Below the pieces are notes generated by a model. The model was not told the DNA's origin and did no database searches. It saw only the letters and a list, made by a program, of their open reading frames with translations. A program made the translations under genes and the position numbers. From contig NZ_AVPJ01000011.1 in the NCBI RefSeq assembly GCF_000768705.1, positions 1 to 64,000 of the forward strand: DNA of 64,000 nucleotides, written 5' to 3'. The DNA is from Knoellia sinensis KCTC 19936 (lineage in GTDB: Bacteria > Actinomycetota > Actinomycetes > Actinomycetales > Dermatophilaceae). Positions 63,106 to 64,000 of this stretch are shown in pieces (position 1 is the first letter of the stretch; every line of letters begins with the position of its first letter).

Positions 63106-64000
63106 TCAGAGGCCCATGCCTGCGCGGTACTGCCAGACCGACAGCACCGCGCTCGCCCCCTCGCCGACGGCTGTCGCGACCCGCTTCGCCGACCCGAGGC
63201 GGACGTCTCCCGCGGCGAACACCCCGGGGATGCTCGTCTCGAGGAGGTAGGGGTCCCGCTCCTCGGACCATGCCTTGGCGCTGTCCCCCGCGAGGATGGC
63301 CGTGCCCGTGGTGATGAACCCGTGCTCGTCGCGTACCACCGCCCCGTCCAGCCAGCTCGTGCGCGGTGCCGCCCCGATGAAGACGAAGACGTGGTTCGCG
63401 GACTCCGTCGTGCTCTCACCGCTGGCACCGTCGAGGATGACCACCTCCTCGAGGTGGTCGGTGCCACGCACCTCGGCGATGGTCGCCCGGCAACGGACCT
63501 CGATGTTGTCGGTGGAGAGGATCCGGTCGGCGAGGTACTGCGACATCTTCGCCTCGAGTGCGGCGCCCCGGACGAGAATCGTCACGCGCCGGGCCAGGGT
63601 CGCGAGATGGATCGCGGCCTGACCGGCCGAGTTCGCCGAGCCGACGATGTAGACGTCCTCGTCCTTGACCGTTGCCGCCTCGGACAACGCGGCGCCGTAG
63701 TAGACGCCGCGCCCGGTGAACTCGTCCACGCCCGGCGCCGCCAGGCGGTTGTAGGCGACACCGGTCGCGATCACGACCGAGTGGCCCCGGATCGTCGAGC
63801 CGTCGCTCAGCGTCACGGCGAGGGCTCCGGGGTCGGAGCTGATCGCCGTGACCTCGCGGGCGAGCAGCAGCTCCGCGCCGAACCGTCGCGCCTGCGTGAG
63901 CGCACGTCGCGACAGGTCCGACCCGGACAGGCCCTTGGGGAAGCCGAGGTAGTTCTCGATCCGACTGCTCTGCCCGGCCTGACCGCCCGCGGCCTCACCT
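63106..64000 (-). CDS. Thioredoxin reductase-like FAD oxidoreductase, 5' end missing
   Basis: The last 298 codons or so of a flavoprotein whose start lies beyond the window. The FAD/NAD(P) folds match thioredoxin reductase: GGQAGQSSRIENYLGFPKGL, VVIATGVAYNRLAAPGVDE, the NADPH loop YIVGSANSAGQAAIHLA, VFVFIGAAPRTSWLDG and SIPGVFAAGDVRLGSAKRVA. The redox CxxC of thioredoxin reductases is absent: the expected CATC position reads GVYYGAALSEA. Homologues with this pattern are often fused at the N-terminus to a cyclic-nucleotide-binding or receiver domain, which cannot be seen here. It is probably an oxidoreductase with a different partner. Confidence 0.85.
   Translation of the reverse strand, partial: GEAAGGQAGQSSRIENYLGFPKGLSGSDLSRRALTQARRFGAELLLAREVTAISSDPGALAVTLSDGSTIRGHSVVIATGVAYNRLAAPGVDEFTGRGVYYGAALSEAATVKDEDVYIVGSANSAGQAAIHLATLARRVTILVRGAALEAKMSQYLADRILSTDNIEVRCRATIAEVRGTDHLEEVVILDGASGESTTESANHVFVFIGAAPRTSWLDGAVVRDEHGFITTGTAILAGDSAKAWSEERDPYLLETSIPGVFAAGDVRLGSAKRVATAVGEGASAVLSVWQYRAGMGL

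Overview
The window is about 70% GC. Almost every gene has an actinobacterial counterpart: DrrAB exporter, LutABC, PPSR/PpsA, WYL and MmyB-type regulators, a LVIVD/DUF305 pair. Many starts are GTG or look leaderless. I infer a chromosomal segment of an actinomycete, most like the Intrasporangiaceae/Dermatophilaceae group (Janibacter, Knoellia, Terrabacter). The family is an inference, not a reading. No rRNA, tRNA, CRISPR array or insertion sequence was seen.

Region 0.2-10.5 kb holds small accessory genes: a membrane protein, a P450, a TetR/SnoaL divergon, a redox operon (aldo/keto reductase, a frameshifted quinone reductase, a cyclophilin-like lipoprotein, DUF1801) facing an XRE/MmyB regulator, a membrane-LuxR regulator and a 2-oxoglutarate oxygenase. 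Region 10.5-15.2 kb has a short UvrA paralogue, then a copper-type P-ATPase whose CsoR-like operator overlaps the uvrA stop codon. Region 15.3-22.8 kb has a hydrolase lacking its nucleophile and catalytic histidine, a TetR-SIS-sugar kinase operon with twin operators, an intact toxin-antitoxin pair, a lone ATPase and small genes. Region 22.9-29.4 kb has a membrane protein, an idonate-type dehydrogenase with an Nramp-like transporter lacking the metal motif, and a drrA-drrB-DUF1048-merR operon with a MerR-type promoter.

Region 29.4-32.4 kb is a lower-GC XhoI/PaeR7I-like restriction-modification island abutting a decayed vapC. Region 32.5-36.6 kb is a TRAP transporter operon with its own LacI regulator. 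Region 36.9-46.4 kb looks like a catabolic island. An acetyltransferase, a sugar-lactone oxidase and a PLP enzyme are followed by a TetR regulator and then MFS importer, FGly sulfatase, formylglycine-generating enzyme and GH1 glycosidase. None of the four has a visible signal peptide, which suggests uptake and cytoplasmic desulfation plus hydrolysis of a sulfated glycoside. One 16-bp operator sequence occurs upstream of both arms.

Region 46.5-54.5 kb has a reductase/TetR divergon and then lutABC-PPSR-ppsA, a tightly packed lactate-to-pyruvate-to-PEP unit. Region 54.6-64 kb has an epoxide hydrolase/WYL divergon, an Lrp/LysE divergon, a secreted LVIVD protein opposite a DUF305 protein, an ACT-domain regulator, a cytochrome b and a partial thioredoxin-reductase-like flavoprotein.

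The strongest unexplained signal is a 9-mer, GTATGCCGT or its complement. I count about 33 exact copies, in genes and between them, on both strands, and four times as inverted pairs forming terminator hairpins. This resembles a DNA uptake sequence. Other long palindromes (CCAATTGG-centred repeats, an in-frame palindrome in lutC, 46-bp tandem repeats) add to an unusually palindrome-rich set of spacers.
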